A stretch of 64,000 nucleotides of DNA from Jacaranda mimosifolia (GCA_018894105.1 CM032123.1:29737744-29801743); one strand, 5' to 3'. Positions 34,537-48,766 are shown, numbered from the stretch's first letter. Translations and numbers: made by a program. The notes: generated by a model from the sequence alone, not told the origin.

Positions 34537-35266
34537 TAGGCCTGTAAATGGGTAGGATAACACCCTACCTAGGCACAAGATATCATACTCATATCCGTAC
34601 CCATACCCGTACTTATTAAAGATAATGTAATGGGTATGGGTAGAGTTTATACCCATACCTAAAAATTACCCATTATTTTATATTAAATTTAATTTATAAA
34701 TCTAAAAATTGTCTAAACAGAAATTAAATTTATATTAATGATAATTTTTTTATATAAAAATTACAACTATATGAATGAACAGTAACAACTAAATAATTTT
34801 TTCATTAAAAATTAAACTAAATTAATAAAATTAATAAAGTTAATATATTGGGATAGCAATAGCAAGAGTTGAACATTTTTCATTAATAAAATTAACAATA
34901 TTAAAATTAATAGTGGAATAAATATTTTTTATAAAAATAGTTAATAAAATTAATTTTGCTAATGAATAAACTTTGTTAATAAAATTTTTATTAATGAATG
35001 AAAATTGAGAATAAAGATTAACTAATTTAAATTTAATGATTAAATTAAATTAAATATAGAATTTTTTTTAATTTTTTTATCGTATGCTAAATAATATTTT
35101 TAGTGTATATTGAGAAAATTAGTATATGTAAATATATATTAAAAACATAAGTCGAATAAATTAGACTCGTGGGTCTTGGGTTATATAGGGTAGGGTAGAA
35201 TATATGATATTTTTGTTTGAATATTTTAAGGTATGGGTAGGGTGATACCTACCCATTTGTAGGTCC
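34537..35266. mobile_element. hAT-like MITE
   Basis: The left end GGCCTGTAAATGGGTAGG and the reverse complement of the right end GACCTACAAATGGGTAGG are imperfect inverted termini. Both continue into ...ACCCTACC. The core is AT-rich without coding sequence. The target duplication is not clear. Confidence 0.6.
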
Positions 35267-38200
35267 CATTGGAGTTGGCTAGGGAAGAGGTCATGCATAT
35301 TTTCATGCCACCCATGGTCACTTGGGTATTACTTGAATGAATTTTGAGCCATTGAGTGTATAATATATTAGGGGCTTGGTTGGTTGGTTGGTTTGATTAG
35401 TATGATATATCCCATCAAGTCCAATTTAGTGTTTACTTGGCCTGATAAAGGTTCATATCAATTTATGATGGACCCAATGCTGATTATTGTTTGGGTTAGA
35501 AAAGTGGATCAGACAAATGCGGGATTGAAATGGGATTGATAGGAAAGAAAATTGCATGCATTTTTATTTTCATTATATATACCTTCCATCAACTTTAATG
35601 CTAAATACAAAGATGGAAGTTGGTTCAAATTGGGTGTTACTGCTGGCTTTGACGGTGGAATTAGGCATTGTGGCTAACGCCTGCGGCGACGAGAGAAGAG
35701 GAAAGAAGGAAGGAAAAATAAGAGTGTGTTTAAATGTGGAGAAGAAAAAAGATCCAAGAAGAAGAAGGCGGCTCAAGGTTGAGGTGGTGACAATGAGAGG
35801 CAGCGGTGGTGGGCGTTCTAAGATCTAAGATAAGGAGAGACGAGAGGAGCAGAAAAGGGGCAAAAATGAGGAGGAGGAGGATTTGGGAAAAAGAAGTACA
35901 AGTAGAAATAAATTAAAAATGTTAAACGAGTACAATTATTAAATGGGGGAAGTTATTTAAGAGTACTATATCCTATCCATATTCAAATTTAAGATTCACT
36001 CCCTACTTCCAACAGACTACTCTTAGTTGGGGCGTCTACGGTGAGCTATGTTTGTATTTACCTCGTAGGAGGTATCACTAAATAAATAACGTATATTATT
36101 TTACAATAGGTTATTGCTAATTGTACAACGACTTGTAGGTTTACATTTTAAAGTTGGACATGTTTACGATGAGGTAAGATTGTACTTTATTCATATGAGT
36201 TATTTTCAAATTAAATTACACATGTCTTTTACAATAAATAGTTGTTAATTTCACAACAAGTCATTGCTTTTATATTTTAAAATCTTAATACATCTAATTG
36301 TTGGTAAATATTCCTTCCAAAAAAGTTAAACTAAAAAAATTAAAAATAAAAATAAAACTCTATTATCTTAAATAATATAATTTAATAATTTTGAAATATA
36401 TATATCTTATAATGTTAAATAATAAATATGTCCAAAATAATATGAATAAATTTAGTTGAATTATTTATCAATTAAGATATAGAATTAGAAAATTAGAAAA
36501 ATCTATAACATCATTCTACAATATAATTTTAATGATTTTAACTTGTATAGTCAATAATATTAGACAAACATATTTAAAATAAATTTAACTAAATTTTGTT
36601 AATAAGTAAAAAATTTGAAAACAAGAAAAATTTTAATTTATTATTTCATATAATATAATTTTAATAATTTTAAGTTGAATACTTAATAATAATAAATAAA
36701 AATATTTAACTTAATTAAATTTATTTTTCATTAAAAAGTAAATAAATAAATAAATTCAAAAAACAAAACAGAAAACAAAGTATCTTGTTTCTTCCAAATT
36801 GACAATTACCCACCACCACTACCACCCACACACCCCACTCCCCGCACACTTCAGCACTCTACACACACCGCCGGGGGGGGGGGGGGGGGTGGCGCAGTAC
36901 ACCCACCAGTCTTGGAACCGTAGCCGATAGAATTCGGTGTCATGAGAGTTGGGGTGAGGTTATATTTATAAATATGTATATATATATATATATATTGTAT
37001 TTATATACACTACCAGTGAATACAAATTAGATGTGTGCATTTAATAAAAATAAAAATTATTAATTTATTATTTATTATTTATTATTTATTATTTAGGTTT
37101 TTATTGATTTTTATTCGTAGAATTTAACTAATATGAAAATAAGTTTTCTAAATAATATTAAAATATAAATATAGATTCATGTAAGCCAATATATTAATAC
37201 AAAACATTATAATAATACGGCTAAAATTTTGAATTGATTTGAAGAATTTCAATTGAGAATAAATTCTGTCACTTTTCTTAAAGTAACTTGTAATATAATT
37301 TTTTAAGTATATTAATGTATATCATATGTAATCTTTTGATATTTCTATAGAAACTTTATCATTGATTTAAAAAAAATACATGGAAAGTTATTAAAATATA
37401 ATATGTATTGAAATTAAAATATAATGAATATAAATATGCCAATCCTATATTTTTTTTGTGTTTAATAATGAAAAAGTATTTAATGAAAAACCCAAATTTA
37501 TTTCCCAAAATATATGTGGAACTATTTAAGAAATGAAGTTCAAAATAAATAAAATTTTATTATTGGTAGTAATTATATTGTTATAATGCACCCTCAACAT
37601 ACAATCAAAATTTACCATCAATTGCTTGTACCGTTAGCAAGTTAAATGTATTTTCCTATGTTGCCAACTAATCATCAAAAGAAAGGTCATGATTTCACAT
37701 TTTAAATCCAATGGTTCATACTAAATATATTTATACATCTCTTATATGAGGTATGTACAATTATAATTGCACCATAGACTACTCCTAGCTAGTTTGAGGT
37801 TTTTATTCTAAATTCAATATTTAAACTTCACTTTCTGCTCATCTAATTTGGTCAAAATGTTCCTTTTACTATTTTGTGTTTATCAATTTTTTTTTATTCT
37901 CTTCTAATCTAATTTCTACTCATGTAAGGAAATAGTTAAACAAAAATCTAATTTCTCTGCCAAGAAAAAAAAAATGTTAGCCACCACAACGACCGCCACT
38001 GCCATTGTCTATCATTTTTTTTTTTCGCGTATTGGCTACCTAAACCACAACCATCATGAACAAACTTTAATTTTTTATTTTTCAGTTTATGAGAAATGTC
38101 TACAAGTGGTGAAGAAGCCAACTTTAACTATTAGAGATTTGTGTCGACAATAGTGAGCTCCACATCTTGTTTATCAACAAAGTATGAGTCTAATTGGGGC

Positions 38201-38639
38201 ATACTTCAATCTTGAAAAAAAAAGAAAAAAGAAAAAAGAAAATGGAGTGAGATTATTCCTCAACTCATGAAATTGCAATACTTAACTCTCCATCGAAGAA
38301 TGTATCAGACTTTGAACAATGATGCGGACATCTTCAATATGATCTGGCTGCGTGTATGTCTGAAATTAAAATGATACTTCATTTGAGATGATGACAGTCC
38401 AAAGTAATGAATCCAATGTTGAAGGTAAAGTAACTAGTGTAAATAATACTTCATTTATATGTACTAATACTACATTGATGAATTATTATACTTGAAGTGT
38501 TGAACATATTACCTTTATTCAATATTAGTAATGCATCAATAGATTAAAATACTTCATTTATGCATTCTACTACGTAACATTGACTCTCTATAGTCAAGCA
38601 TACTCAATATTATTGTATTAGCATATTATTACTACAACA
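35267..38639. other. Gene-free AT-rich stretch with microsatellites
   Basis: No supported gene. A purine-rich patch at 35690-35890 gives short frames on both strands that I do not trust. Simple repeats are a G17 run (36873-36889), (TA)n (36977-36995) and TTATTTA-type repeats (37057-37095). The phrase GGTTGGTTGGTTGG at 35380 may mark the edge of another MITE. Confidence 0.5.
36873..36889. repeat. 17-base G homopolymer
   Basis: A run of 17 G within a CACACACCGCC context; same length as the run at 1146-1162. Confidence 0.95.
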
Positions 38640-39285
38640 CATCTAAGAAGTGCATTAGAGGAGGATGTTACTTCCGTTAGTGAATCCTAATATGAGTTGA
38701 TTTTAGAGAGGAACTCAATAGTTGGCTAGAGGTCTTGCATTCATGGAAAGGTTCAAATGTTCAAGAATGTTGAGAAGTTTAGGATTAGAGAGAAGAATTA
38801 TATTGTTGATATTATTTGGTCATGTTTGTACAAAAAAAATGACAGTAAAAAAAAAAAAATAGTGTTTTGTAGTGATGAAAATTGCGAATGGAGAATTTAT
38901 GTATCAAGACATGGGGCTGCAAATTATTTGGTATTTAAAAATACAATTTGGAGCACACATGGAGTGAGGCTAATCTCAAATGAAGAACAACTTATTAGTC
39001 AATGATAAATTGACTAGAGAGTCTTGTTACCATCCTTGCACTGTGTTGAAAGATATTCATAGAGACTATAGTGTGGAACTCGGGCACCACAATGCATGGA
39101 TAGGTAAGGAAATAATTATGCATGACATCCATGGGCTAGATAAGGGATCTTATGATAAACAGAAGTGGTTTTATAATGTTGTGAAGGAAATAAACCTTGG
39201 AAGTATTGCAAGATATGAGATTGAGCTAACTATCAAAAAAATTTCTAGCTTATTATGTTTCATTGCCTATTTGTGGGTTTTCTTA

Positions 39286-40056
39286 GGGCTCATTTGCTTG
39301 GTAAGATTGTGAATGATAGATGTATAATTCCATGTAATTTATTATTTGGTTGTTACAAATAAAGTCCATGATCAATAAAATCCCAATATTTTATCCTAAA
39401 ATTTTGGGATTATAATTATCCCTGCATATAAACTAAATATAGACTTAATTAGCAAATATATATATATACACACACACTAAGACTTGATTTATAGTACTAA
39501 GTTTTTAAGAAAACACTAATTATTTGTGCAACTAAATTTATTTTTATAAGATTCTTTTATACAATGTTTATCTAAAAATTATAAAATTTTCATATGAAAA
39601 TTATTTCTTCCATGATAATAAGATTGCATAACTTAATTTTTTTGTTAAATTGAAAAATGAATAATATTTTTCAAATATTAATTTACGCTTCATATGAATT
39701 TATTTTATAAAATTACAAACTAATATCAATGAACATATTAAATATAAATAGTTTAATTTGCAAAATAAGCCAATGATTTTATAAAATTTGAAAGTAAATT
39801 ATTTTTTCAAAATAAAGATCAACTTCTTTTTAGGTAATGAAAATAATTTAATTATTAAAATAAGATTGGGGATGAAATTGATATTTCCCACTTATCATAA
39901 GTTACAATTTTAAGTATCCAAACAACGGATTATATTAAAATTAGGATATCCAAATGGTAACTCAAGCAAGCAAACAAAGCATTAATATATTTTTTAGATA
40001 ATAAATCCTACATTTATCATTCACATCCAATCCTATCACTGCAAACAAACAAGCCC
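39286..40056. mobile_element. PIF/Harbinger (Tourist-like) MITE inside the MULE pseudogene
   Basis: The left end GGGCTCATTTGCTTG and the reverse complement of the right end GGGCTTGTTTGTTTG form the inverted termini. TTA flanks both sides (39283-39285 and 40057-40059), the TWA duplication of this superfamily. The 771-bp insert is non-coding and AT-rich. The interrupted MULE frame resumes across it. Confidence 0.85.
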
Positions 40057-40147
40057 TTAGGGGATTCAGACTATTGAAAATCTTAGATGACACTCATATT
40101 GAAAAAAAAAAAAGTAAAAAGAAATCTCACTTAGTTTTGTGTCTAAC

Positions 40148-40783
40148 AATGTTTGAAAAATCGAACCATTCATTGAACTGAAAAACTTAGCGGTTCACGG
40201 TTCATTGGTTCAACCTTTGATCAAATCGTAATTAAATCACAATTGAATCGTGATGTCATAATTATATAATATATATATATATATTATACATTTTATATAT
40301 CACTTAAAAGTTAATAAAATACCAAACATAAAATATAAAGAGTTTAAATTGTATTGTTCAACTTTACAAATTAGAATTTCTTGAAAGAGATAGCCAAGAG
40401 CACATAGGTTGGGTAAGAGACTAAAGGTTTCTACCTTCTAGCCGAATTTAAAAATTAGAATATTAGATTTGATTTGAGACTTTTTATGTTGTAGATCTGT
40501 TTGAATGCTTTGGGTGTTTACCTTAAGCTTTTGAGATGTATCTTAACTTTGGAGGTTCACATTAGGCCAAAATTTTTTTAAAAAATATTAATTATGCCAA
40601 AAATTAAAGGAAAAAAAAAGAAAATAAATGAATTGGTCTGATTTTCATAAACCATTCAACCGTTCAAATTGTCTGACCGCTGGTTCAAATGATTTTCACA
40701 AAATATAATGGTTTTCTTTATTTATAGGTTTTTACTCAAAACCAAATTGGTTTATAGGGCACTCGATGGTTCAACCAATCCGA
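40148..40783. mobile_element. Second insertion in the MULE pseudogene, class uncertain
   Basis: Sequence between the catalytic block KILDDTHI (left) and the VENDIN block (right) is unrelated to MULE. It starts AATGTTTGAAAAATCGAACC and is rich in GGTTCAACC-like phrases, reminiscent of common plant non-autonomous hAT elements. Exact ends and duplication were not resolved. Confidence 0.5.
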
Positions 40784-41840
40784 GATGATTTATTTGCATT
40801 AATATATGTAGTTGTTGATGTCGAGAATGATATTAATTGAGAGTGGTTTTGCTTGAAATTAAGAAGTATCTTAGATTCTCACCATACCATAGGGTTCATA
40901 AGATTCACCTTCTTTTGCGATCAACATCCTAAGCTTCTTAGGGCCATCCCCATGGTATTTTTGGGTTGTTACTATGCATATTTTTTTAGGCACTTGGTGG
41001 ATAATTTCAAGAAATAATGAAGAACTTAATCTTTAGTTGTGAAATAACCATACGACATAACATCTAATTCATACATTTATTAATTTAATAATCATATAAG
41101 GTATTGAGAAAATGCCCCCTACATAAAAAGAAGCATTAGGGCTTCTATTTTCATGAAAGTGACACATGCTCTAATGTAGATAGCATATTGGAGTCCATTT
41201 TCCTTGTTGGAGACTTCATTATGTTGTCCGAGCCACAATACATGACAAATTCTTTATTTCATAGAGATTGATCGGGGATACTAAACAACTAAGTAGAATG
41301 CTTAGATAATTAGCTGAAATTGGCAAGACTTATGCCTGATCCAACTACAATCAAATCACATATGCAAACAAATCATAATTACGATGCATGATTAGTGAGA
41401 AAGATCACAAATTGATTGAGAATTATATCCTAAACAAGAGAAGAAGCTAAAATGGACCATGGCCTCTTGTAGCTAAAAGTGGACATGTCTAATGGTTGGA
41501 GCTTTGAGTTGAGTGGTAATAACAAATCACAAGATGTGAATTTGTAGAGTTGAATTTCTTTTTATATAGCATGGCAGATTGATAGAATATCGTTCAAATA
41601 CCATATTAAGTTAAACTTGCTTTTAGTATATGACTTTATGAACGCATGCAACCAGGTAAAGAGGTATTATAAGCGTACAAAACAATGATAAACTCTATTC
41701 CTACTTTTGACATATGACCACCTTATCCAAATAAAGATGTTGTCGTCAATGCACTTGATATGTGGCTCTAGCTAAATCATAGAAGGATACAGAGAAACCC
41801 ATCGCAAATTGATCTATGGGTTATTAAGTGTAAATGATAT

Positions 41841-44800
41841 GGTAGGACTAGGCATAATATATATTTGCAGAGAAGCAATCAACTAGCTAAATTAGATTAA
41901 CATTGATGATGTTCTTGCTTTGCCTTTTTTAATATGTATTCTTTTATTAACTTTTGCTATTAGGATGTTTACATTTGAAGAATATGTGCTTTATTAATAA
42001 TTATTATTTGTATTATATATTTGCACTAAATGGACAAAGTGTAGGAATTTTTGTTGGTATGGTAAAATAAGAGTTCCTTTGCTTATTTATATATTTTCTA
42101 GTAGTGCATTCTATTGAATAATGTTGTAGATTACATATCTAATACTAAATCTAGTACTAGATTTGGTATTCTTAATACCAAATCTTCCATAAAGAAAAGC
42201 CATGTTTTTTAGTAAATCAACTTAAAATGTATATCCATTACTCAATATATCAGTCATTCATATCTACCATAATTTAGACTACTTTGTACAAGTTAGAACC
42301 ATCATATGAGCTAGAACTTATTAATTCAATAACATTCATCTATAAAACAATATCACTAGCCTCATCCCACCCACACGACACAAATCATTCATATATAATC
42401 ACATTGTATTAGGATGTAGCAAGCCATACTCATAACCTAGGATTGTCATAGCTATATGAGCCCGATATGTACCTAAACAACATATTTTTGAATAGACTAG
42501 AAAATATTTTATGTTCCTTGCATAACAACCAGCTGAAAGACAACAATACACTATGCACTCTGTGTCCCTCTTGTTGGCTGTAATACCCTCTCTGTACTTT
42601 TGCTTTCCAACATCATACCTTAATAAATATAAGAGATACACGAATATAAAATTAGCTTGCAAAGGTAATTATGATATTATTTAGTGTTTTTTAGAAAACT
42701 TGTTTAGATGTATATTTTAGAATGTAAATGAACTTACAAGAACTCTTGTGCTTGCTTTTGATTGAGGAGAACAAATGGAGTTTGTTTATGTGAACTTTTT
42801 CTTTAGATGTATCAAACCCAAAGAGGAATCAATGTCACTTATAATTGATTGGCAAAATAATAAATGAGCACCTGTTCAACACATCTAGTGTCAGCTGCTC
42901 GAGCATCTTTTGTAGACTTTCTCTTTGTTGCAGAAGAAACGTTAGATAATCTTCTAGTTTATACATTCCTTGTTTACTTTTTCCAAGTGCTTCAAACTTT
43001 CATCCTATCAATAATAAACTTAGTAATATCCATTTTACCATGTAAAATATAAGAAATTTATTTAAAATTTTAGAAATTATTTACTTGAATAATGGTATGC
43101 ATACTATATTGTCATATACTAGTCAATCAGATCGAAACTCATCTCTTACCAAATTAGAGATCATAGAGGATAACTCTACCGATGTAGAAATCTAGCCTTT
43201 TTCGAACATTGATACTACAAAAAGAATTCAACATAGATAGTTAGGAGATCATTTAATATATAAAAGGAAAAATGAGTTATATATTAATTATTATGTCAAA
43301 TTCTCTTGATAGAGAAATGTCAACAATCTCTCATTTTTTATCATTGTGTTGTTGTGCTCTATAATATATTCTCTTACAAAATTCATTGAGGAGCTCAATA
43401 TGACCTTCAACTTAAACGTAGCTAGTGACAATCATAACACCCTTTTCCTAAAATATATGCAATTCATAATATATAAGTAAAAAAACAAATCAAGCGGAGG
43501 AAATAATAACATACAATATTTTTTGTGCATAAATTCAGTATCCAGAAACACTTATGTAATATTCCTTGTACATGAGTCCAGTATCTATATTAAAACATAC
43601 AATACCTTTAATAAATTTTATAGTATTCAGACTCACCTCTACAATATATTTTCTTGAGGTTTGTTTGCCTTTTCCACAATCTCTATGGACGCAAACCTCT
43701 ACTATTTTTAGTGGTGTGGTGGTATAGGTTGTGATAAGAGTCATATCTTTTCTTTTCCTTTTTTTTCCTATCTCCTCTTACTCTCACACCTTTAGCAATA
43801 GAAGGGGTGACATCATGTCTTTATTTCCTATGCTATTGACTCATTTGTCCCTATTCATTTCCCCCTTATCATCACCATCACTAGCAACATCTTTGAGCCT
43901 ACTGGACTACTTGGAGTCTCATCCTTTAAACCAACACCCTCAACACTAGTAGCCCCAGCACTAGCATCATCCCCGACTTAGGGACTGCCATGGGCCTTTG
44001 CACTACTATCATCACCATTATGATGGTGCTCAAAATGGTGCTAAAAGAGTGAGCTACCAAGCTCCAAATAGTTGTGTCTACTACCAGAAGTACCATCAAT
44101 ATTTATCATCATATCATCTTGGTCATCATTTTCTTTTTCATCTTGTCCATTATCAATATCTACTTCTTTCTTGTCTTGTTCATTCTTCTCCTCCTCCTAA
44201 TTAGCTTTCTTTTCCTCATCAACAGCATGGGGAACACATCTTTTTGCTCTTTAGGAAGGAAATCTTTTGCTTGAAAATGTATCAATTTCCTTATCTTTCT
44301 CTTTCAATAAGGCTTAGATCACTTAACATTGAAGGTCAACACTTTAGGATGAGTTTTATTCCTAAATAAAGAATGAAAAGTTTCATATTTAATCATATTT
44401 ACATGAATGCTCACTTATACTGGAGTTGAAAATTTTCCCTCATTAGAAAAATGATATATAGGCACAACCTGTTGCACAGAAATTTATACATTTATTTGTT
44501 GCCTCAGAATTATGCAAATTTTATAAAAGAAAAATAATAAATTATTACTTTATTTCTATTAATTAACTTCAATTCTCTTAACAAATTATTATCTAACTTT
44601 ATTTTTGAGGAAAAAAAAAAACTAAATTGTTTGGGATCTTGTTATCAGCCTCTCAGAAGAATCAGAATACAAACACAAAGCATGTGGTGACCCCATAGAA
44701 GAGATGTGCTCATACATCAATTCTGTCATTAATAAAGGTATTTTTATAGTTATTTAAAAATAAACATCATGTTACTAATCTACAATAAAATTCACGTATG

Positions 44801-44989
44801 TGCCATCATATCATGTATTCCTCTAATTTTGCCTTGTTTTACCCCCAAAGATTTGATTGGGAAAAGAGTTTTCTTTAATGGAAATGGATGCATACTCCTC
44901 GCAATTTGATATAGAGTTTTAATTTAGAGTTTCAATATGATAGATTTAAGCTTCACAAAATTCAAAAGATATATTATTAAAGTTTGCTT
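41841..44989. other. Unassigned stretch with scattered short frames
   Basis: Minus-strand frames at 42399-42662 (Cys-rich) and 43535-43744 are not recognised. The block 43740-44275 is pyrimidine-rich on the plus strand, so acidic low-complexity on the minus strand, as in some transposon proteins. Possible decayed minus-strand transposon gene, but no domain can be named. Confidence 0.35.
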
Positions 44990-44997
44990 TAAATTTT

Positions 44998-47900
44998 GGG
45001 ATAATATAATTAATGACATCCCATGACATTTGAGGTAACTATAAGTACAACCCTTGTGGTTTTAAAAATTACAATTACCTTTTGGGGGTCAAAGACATCT
45101 AGAAAACATGACACAAAAATGTGAAAGTACTAATATATCTTTAATTTAAAAAAACAAACAAATCCAAGAAAATCTAAAATGCAAAGGACTATAATACACC
45201 TTTGTGTATTAAGAACATAGGGGGTTTCATTTCATGCCAACTCCACCATTCCCAAAAGCTACTCACAATAGATTTTATATGTACTGTCCACTTTACAAGT
45301 TAGTCACGTATGCATGGTCATCTACTTGGAAAATCACTTTGTTCATAGTATCCACCACACCGCGATGGTTGGTCGTCATATTTTTTAAGGAGTGTTGTCT
45401 TGCTTTGGGTTCTGAAGTTATAAATATCTACTAAAGGTATGTGCATACAACTTTTTTCACTTCTATCTTTTTATTAGTGTTAAATGATGATGTTGTCAAT
45501 TAAAGTTGTGTTTGTTGCATTGAGTTTTATAATTTCCTTGCTTAAGTCTATATTTTCTTTTCAAAAAGAATTTGTTTTAGGGTTTATTGATGAAATAGCA
45601 TTTTGATTGTATGAATTTGAACAATGTGATAGCATATTTTATTTGATTTTGGTGTTTTTACACAAATCCCCAATTTTAGGCTAAAAAACCCTAGATCTTT
45701 GCATTATGTGTCATATCAGTTTTTTTATTTTGGGTTTTGAATTGAGATATGTACCTATTTAAGTGTAATAATATTGAAGATCTTTAATTTTTAGGGTTTT
45801 TAGTACATCGCTTATGTTGTTATATACTGGATAATGTTCATATTTTTCAAAATTTCCTTGTATGTCATAATTTAATCAATCAATGTATATAATATTTTTT
45901 GTATATGTACCTTATATGTGATAATTTGATTAGATCAAGCATATGTATGCTTTTATTTCTTGTATATGCACCTCTATAACTTGATTGATTTGTTTTTCGC
46001 TTCTTTGATATGAAGAGTAACATTTGACATATTTTTTCACTATAAGGGGACTATTGGGAAACTAAAAAGTATATCTCCTAATTTGTGTAAGTATGTTGAT
46101 TTAATTACATTTGTATGTGTACTTATCTTAAGTCATAGTGATGGCATTCGAAAAAAGGATTTGGTGTATGGATATAGGGGAATATTGTAGTGATGATAAG
46201 ACAAGAGTTGTTAATGATAATAATGCTTGCGCTATGTTTGCTAAAAATAGAAAAAGTAAAGATATTGAATTATACGTTGAACAAGTAAAAGAACTTGTTC
46301 AAAGTGTGGATGAGAGTGATGAGGAAGAGGCTAGTGGCAGTGGTAGTAAGGGTAGTGAAAGGGACAAAGAGAGAGATAGTGAAGGGATAAAGGCTAAGTG
46401 AGGGACTGAATGTGAAGCTGAGAGTAGTGATAGTGCGAAAGAAACTTGGAACTTTGGGGAAGAGGGTGAAGAAGGGGGCAATGAGGGTGACGGTGAGGGT
46501 GAAAAAGGTAAAGGTGTTGAAAATAAAGAGAATGATGCATTATTATGAGATTATGAATCTGATAACCATTGTGAAGCAAAAACTCTTTAGACAAAGAGTT
46601 CACAGATGATCCTTTACATGAGTGTATAAATAAGGATAAATTTCTAACTCCTAAGCATCTAACAAAGAAAATTAAACTTGAAAAGGAAATGGTGTTCTTG
46701 GACATCTATGCCTTTAGATAAGTGTTGAGAGAATACATGATAAAAGAGGGTTTTGAGTTTGTTAGGCTTAAAAATGAAAATAAGGTGACAGCAAGTATGG
46801 ACCTGCAAATAGTCCATGGAGAATTCATGAATATCCATTGAATTCATGTTGTCCCTGGAGAATCATGCATCAAATTCTCTAGTCTTTCAAATCAAGACAT
46901 TAGCAAGTGATCACACTTGGATAGGATTGATAAGATTAAGGAAGTTAGTGCTAGATAGATGTTTACTAAGTTGGTTGATGTTTTGAGATAAAATTTTGAT
47001 ATGAAATCTAGAGGCTTAAAAAATAATAAGGAAACATATGAAATCAATCCATCATATATGTAGCTTTATAGAATAAAGCAACAGGCAGTTGGGTACAGTA
47101 AGAGAAACCTGTCAAAGGGCACATGTAAAGAAAAGACCTATGTAGAAAACAATAGAGAAAACTTCTAGAAGATAAAAAGAAAAAGACTAGCTCACCATAT
47201 TCTTGTAGTTCATCTTTCTTTCATTTTTTCATGCCTTATTTTTCTAAGTTTGTTCATTGATTCATCTTTATTTTCTTTTTCGAAAGAACATTCCTCTACT
47301 TAAAAGTTTATACTAAGGAAGAAGAGAAAAACATGACTTAGGTCAAGTTCAGGTGTTGTTTATTCACTAGCTTCTCCTACTGTGGATGGCCCTGCTGCTA
47401 TAAAATGTGCTAGAGGAAATGATGATCATGTTGGATGCTTGTTAGGTGATCACATGGCATTTGATGATGGATTTTAGCAAGATAGCTTATTGGGTCAATT
47501 ATGGCTAGTGTAAGTGGAGTTCGACTCTGTGATGATAGTGGAGTTAGAACCTGACATGATGCTGGATTTAGAAGACATGGTAATGCACGTGGTGAGGCTG
47601 GAGTTGGTAGGTCTACTGATGTTGGAGATGGAACTGATTCATGAGTCACTATTTATCTCTAATTTTTGTTTTGAGACACTTTTCAAACTACTTATTTTGT
47701 GCAGCTTGTGTTCTTGTTTAGCACTAATATATATTGCAATTAAAAAGGAAGATGCTAGAAGTAAATAATTGTTTTGTAATTATGTTGATTCATTTGATAT
47801 GTACGTTAAAAGTTTTGGTTCCTAGTTCTATAGTTGGTATGTGTTGATATATGCTGGACTTATTTTGGCTTCTAGTGTTGATTTCATACTATGATACTGC

Positions 47901-48502
47901 AAGTATATATAGTGACTAAATTTGCAGTGTTAAAAGCATGTACAAAGGGAGGTGCTTGGAGGCATTTAAGGTAACAAGGGTATTGAGTGTAAATTAGGTA
48001 AACATACAAGGGTTCTATATTATATTAAAATTTTCACACGGAGGTGAAATTATACAAAATAAGTTGGATACATTAGAATAACAAGTAAAAAATACTTTTA
48101 AACATTTAAATTTATATAATTACTTAACATAAATATTAATTAGTGAATTTTATTTCCGACCACAACATTAACCATTAATTTACTTTGTTACACTAATCTT
48201 ACTTGAAGGTTTCTTTAATTACAATTAGGTCCTTGCATCCATGCAACAGGCACAAAAAGTATAAGGATATTTTGGTCTGGAAATATAGTCAACACTAAAG
48301 TTTAGTCAACTAAAGGACAAAATTGAGTTTTCGAACACTGTGTGTGTTGATGTCAGCAGATTCAGTTAGTTTGACTCATAGTTTTACGTCTATTTGTTAG
48401 GCAACAACAAACTATATGGGAGGTAATTGTAATTTCTAAAACTATAGTAGGTGTACATGAAATTACCCTAAACCTCATAGGAAGGTCGTTGCAATTATCC
48501 TC
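44998..48502 (+). mobile_element. Third MULE, deletion derivative with long inverted termini
   Basis: The left end GGGATAATATAATTAATGAC and the reverse complement of the right end GAGGATAATTGCAACGACC align imperfectly over about 90 bp, up to a shared AAATTACAATTACCT. AAATTTT abuts both ends; a clean 9-bp duplication is not visible. Inside is the N-terminal part of a MULE protein and a C-terminal-like tail, with the DDE core missing. It is probably non-autonomous. Confidence 0.7.
46141..47200 (+). pseudogene. MULE protein N-terminal region, broken
   Basis: ATG at 46141 opens 86 codons with ELYVEQVKELVQSVDES, a typical acidic linker of plant MULE proteins, ending in a Ser/Glu-rich stretch. Later blocks include EGFEFVRLKNENKVTASMD and HTWIGLIRL/RIDKIKEVSAR, the DNA-binding region, with many stops. 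A Ser/Pro/Gly-rich tail near 47340-47500 resembles MULE C-termini. No catalytic motifs lie between. Confidence 0.6.
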
Positions 48503-48510
48503 AAATTTTC

Positions 48511-48766
48511 TGTTGAGTTTAAAAGCATATTTTAAATTTGATTAGTTATTAAATATATAAAGTTAAAATCAATCAAATACAAGTTAAACTCAAGTAACTG
48601 GATATTTCAAAAAAAAAAAAAAATTGATATGTTTACATATATATTGCATCATTATTTTAATCGATCAATACCTTTTTTCATATTAAAACATACGCATATT
48701 CTGAATACATTAGGTTTTGTTGAATGAGAAAGATTATTCAAAATTTTAATTCTTTATATTTAATAG
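48511..48766. other. AT-rich spacer between MULE and LINE
   Basis: A14 run near 48609-48622 and no coding signal. Confidence 0.6.

Larger units (their letters stand above)
38640..41840 (+). pseudogene. Second MULE transposase pseudogene, interrupted twice
   Basis: The N-terminal DNA-binding part at 38757-39005 has CSDENCEWRIYVSRHGAANY. After a frameshift come NAWIGKEIIMHDIHGLDKGS and YDKQKWFYNVVKEINLGS (to about 39240). The reading stops at 39285, where a MITE begins, and resumes at 40060 with RGFRLLKILDDTHI (first catalytic Asp). A second insert at about 40148-40783 follows. Then come DVENDIN, EWFCLKLRSILDSHH, FTFFCDQHP (second Asp) and AIPMVFLGCYYAYF (40785-40985). A diverged SWIM region (GWSFELSGNN and AWQIDRISFKYH, about 41490-41625) and a tail to about 41835 complete it. 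It differs clearly from the transposase at 26355. It is dead, and no termini were found. Confidence 0.8.

Noticed and set aside
35375..35580. GGTTGGTTGGTTGG edge as a further MITE
   Set aside because: No matching inverted end or target duplication could be found.
35556..35828. 90-codon plus frame and overlapping minus frame
   Set aside because: Purine-rich low-complexity sequence; Arg/Lys/Gly-biased translation with no domain.
42399..42662. Cys-rich minus frame, considered as an Ulp1-type protease fragment or gene exon
   Set aside because: The catalytic His/Asp/Cys blocks are absent and splice-like neighbours could not be linked into a family.
43731..44274. Plus-strand Ser/Leu/Phe-rich frames
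   Set aside because: Pyrimidine-rich low complexity; more likely the complement of an acidic transposon linker.
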